6,088 nt of DNA. Source: JBFFSQ01 sp041572275. GTDB taxonomy: Bacteria > Pseudomonadota > Gammaproteobacteria > SZUA-229. Made by a program: the position numbers and the translations under genes. Positions 5,324 through 6,088 of the stretch are shown here, piece after piece; the first letter of the stretch is position 1; each line of letters starts with the position of its first letter. The DNA lies in NCBI GenBank assembly GCA_041572275.1, contig JBFFSQ010000182.1, positions 1 to 6,088 on the forward strand. Reading direction: 5' to 3'. The notes beneath the pieces were generated by a model. It saw nothing but the letters and a program-made list of their open reading frames with translations, was not told the origin of the DNA and ran no database searches.

Positions 5324-5588
5324 CAAGCATTACACACACACCAAACAGACTGGCCGGCCATAGCCACAAAGTCTGATGCAAGAATGACAGCCCATAAAAC
5401 ACGCCCCACGCCACAACAAATGCCACTACACCATAGATCGGCAAACTGGACGTAAATCCCAGTACTGCAAACTTGATTAAAAATGAGGCCGATGCCCAAA
5501 TTGCCGCTGAAAGTTTTTCATTGTCTGAAACAAACCATATCCAGAATGAACCAACAAGAAACGGCATTTTTAATGCGAGTAGTAACAT
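5313..5588 (-). CDS. Small four-helix membrane protein of unknown function
   Basis: The 91-residue product is almost entirely hydrophobic, with likely membrane helices near residues 2-20, 28-45, 50-67 and 73-90. The few charges lie mainly in the first loop (SDNEK, 21-25), with Lys39 near the second helix. Tryptophans are frequent (W16, W18, W31, W61, W75, W77). No family motif is recognised. The ATG at 5588 is supported by the Shine-Dalgarno AGAGGG (5599-5594), 5 nt upstream. It lies 52 nt after the MFS gene on the same strand with no visible terminator between them, so read-through from that gene is possible. It could be an accessory membrane subunit or an independent small inner-membrane protein. 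Confidence 0.65.
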   Translation of the reverse strand: MLLLALKMPFLVGSFWIWFVSDNEKLSAAIWASASFLIKFAVLGFTSSLPIYGVVAFVVAWGVFYGLSFLHQTLWLWPASLFGVCVMLVAS

Positions 5589-5640
5589 AAGCGCCCTCTT
5601 TTTTATTGTTGTCTATTCAACTTTTGGCGAACAGTCTTGA

Positions 5641-6088
5641 TTACCCATCTATCCGATGCCCTGACGTTCTTTCATTGGGTCGGTACAGAAGCAAACCCAT
5701 TGCAGCGAGTGCTGCAAACGATGCGCCCGCAATAAATGTGGCAGAGGCACCGAATGCACTCCACAGTGAACCGGCAATAACACTTGCCAGCAGAAGCGCT
5801 GCGCCACTTACAAGATTAAAAATCCCGAAGGCAGAACCGCGAAGCTCAGCGGGTGCGGTATCGGCCACCAGTTTCGACAGTAATCCCTGGGTGAGTGCCA
5901 TATGCAGGCCCCAGAATGCTGCACCCAGAAATGCGATCCAGGGCGACATAGCCACTACCAATACAATATCGGCGACGATGAGTACAGCCAGCCCAAACAC
6001 CAGCAGCGTACGTGCAGACATACGGTCAGCCGCTGCGCCTGCCGGATACGCAAACACGGCATAGACAATATTCATCACGATCATGATC
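5641..6088 (-). CDS. MFS transporter, C-terminal half (N-terminus outside window)
   Basis: The minus-strand frame is open from the right edge to TAA at 5641-5643, giving about 148 residues. It is the last part of a major facilitator protein. AYPAGAAADRMSARTLL near the window edge is the MFS motif-A-like cytoplasmic loop (G-x3-ADR), followed by alternating hydrophobic helices: VFGLAVLIVADIVLVVAM, WIAFLGAAFWGLHMALTQG, then the loop ADTAPAELRGSAFGIFNLVSG, then ALLLASVIAGSLWSAFG and FIAGASFAALAAMGLLLY. The short tail RPNERTSGHRIDG is hydrophilic. The substrate cannot be told from this half. The gene is richer in GC than its downstream neighbours. The ATG at 6084 is internal, not the start, because the frame stays open to the edge. 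Confidence 0.87.
   Translation of the reverse strand, partial: IMIVMNIVYAVFAYPAGAAADRMSARTLLVFGLAVLIVADIVLVVAMSPWIAFLGAAFWGLHMALTQGLLSKLVADTAPAELRGSAFGIFNLVSGAALLLASVIAGSLWSAFGASATFIAGASFAALAAMGLLLYRPNERTSGHRIDG

Noticed and set aside
5606..6064. 152-codon plus-strand frame over the MFS gene
   Set aside because: Its composition (Ala, Ser, Pro-rich) is typical of an antisense shadow, while the minus strand encodes clear MFS helices and loops.

Overview
The window looks like part of the chromosome of a sulfur-oxidising proteobacterium, most likely a gammaproteobacterium. That assignment is an inference: it rests on a flavocytochrome c sulfide dehydrogenase pair (fccA-fccB), two dihaem c-type cytochromes and a DUF302 gene. 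No rRNA, tRNA, CRISPR array, transposase or phage gene is visible.

Layout: (1) 1-345, minus strand, the N-terminal part of a membrane-anchored DUF302 protein that runs off the left edge. (2) 346-700, a divergent, AT-rich regulatory region with no gene. It carries a striking 77-bp interrupted dyad, a 16-bp AT palindrome and a spaced direct repeat. (3) 701-3661, plus strand, a tight four-gene cluster: fccA (dihaem cytochrome subunit), fccB (Tat-exported FAD subunit), a second dihaem cytochrome c and a small NTF2/SnoaL-like protein. Gaps are 9, 20 and 4 nt, so it is probably one operon. (4) 3681-4627, minus strand, converging on the fcc cluster: a small protein of a conserved uncharacterised type with a TTG start, whose 3' end overlaps by 22 nt a secreted DUF922-type putative zinc protease. 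(5) 4628-4785, an AT-rich spacer. (6) 4786-5588, minus strand: an orphan, AT-rich, lysine/arginine-tailed protein gene with its own good sigma70-type promoter, preceded by a small four-helix membrane protein gene. (7) 5641-6088, minus strand, the C-terminal half of an MFS transporter that runs off the right edge.

How the parts work together: FccA goes out through Sec and receives two haems in the periplasm, while FccB is exported folded with FAD through Tat. Together they oxidise sulfide in the periplasm and pass electrons to c-type cytochromes. The third gene encodes a plausible next electron carrier, but its second haem domain has no methionine where the sixth ligand normally lies. The NTF2-like protein and the divergent DUF302 gene probably belong to the same functional neighbourhood, but nothing in the sequence defines their roles. 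The minus-strand genes from 3681 onward show no sequence link to sulfur metabolism.

No wholly new multi-gene system is obvious. The best leads are the dyad between the DUF302 gene and fccA, the altered haem ligation in the extra cytochrome, the promoter-palindrome arrangement before the orphan gene at 4786-5253, and that orphan itself.
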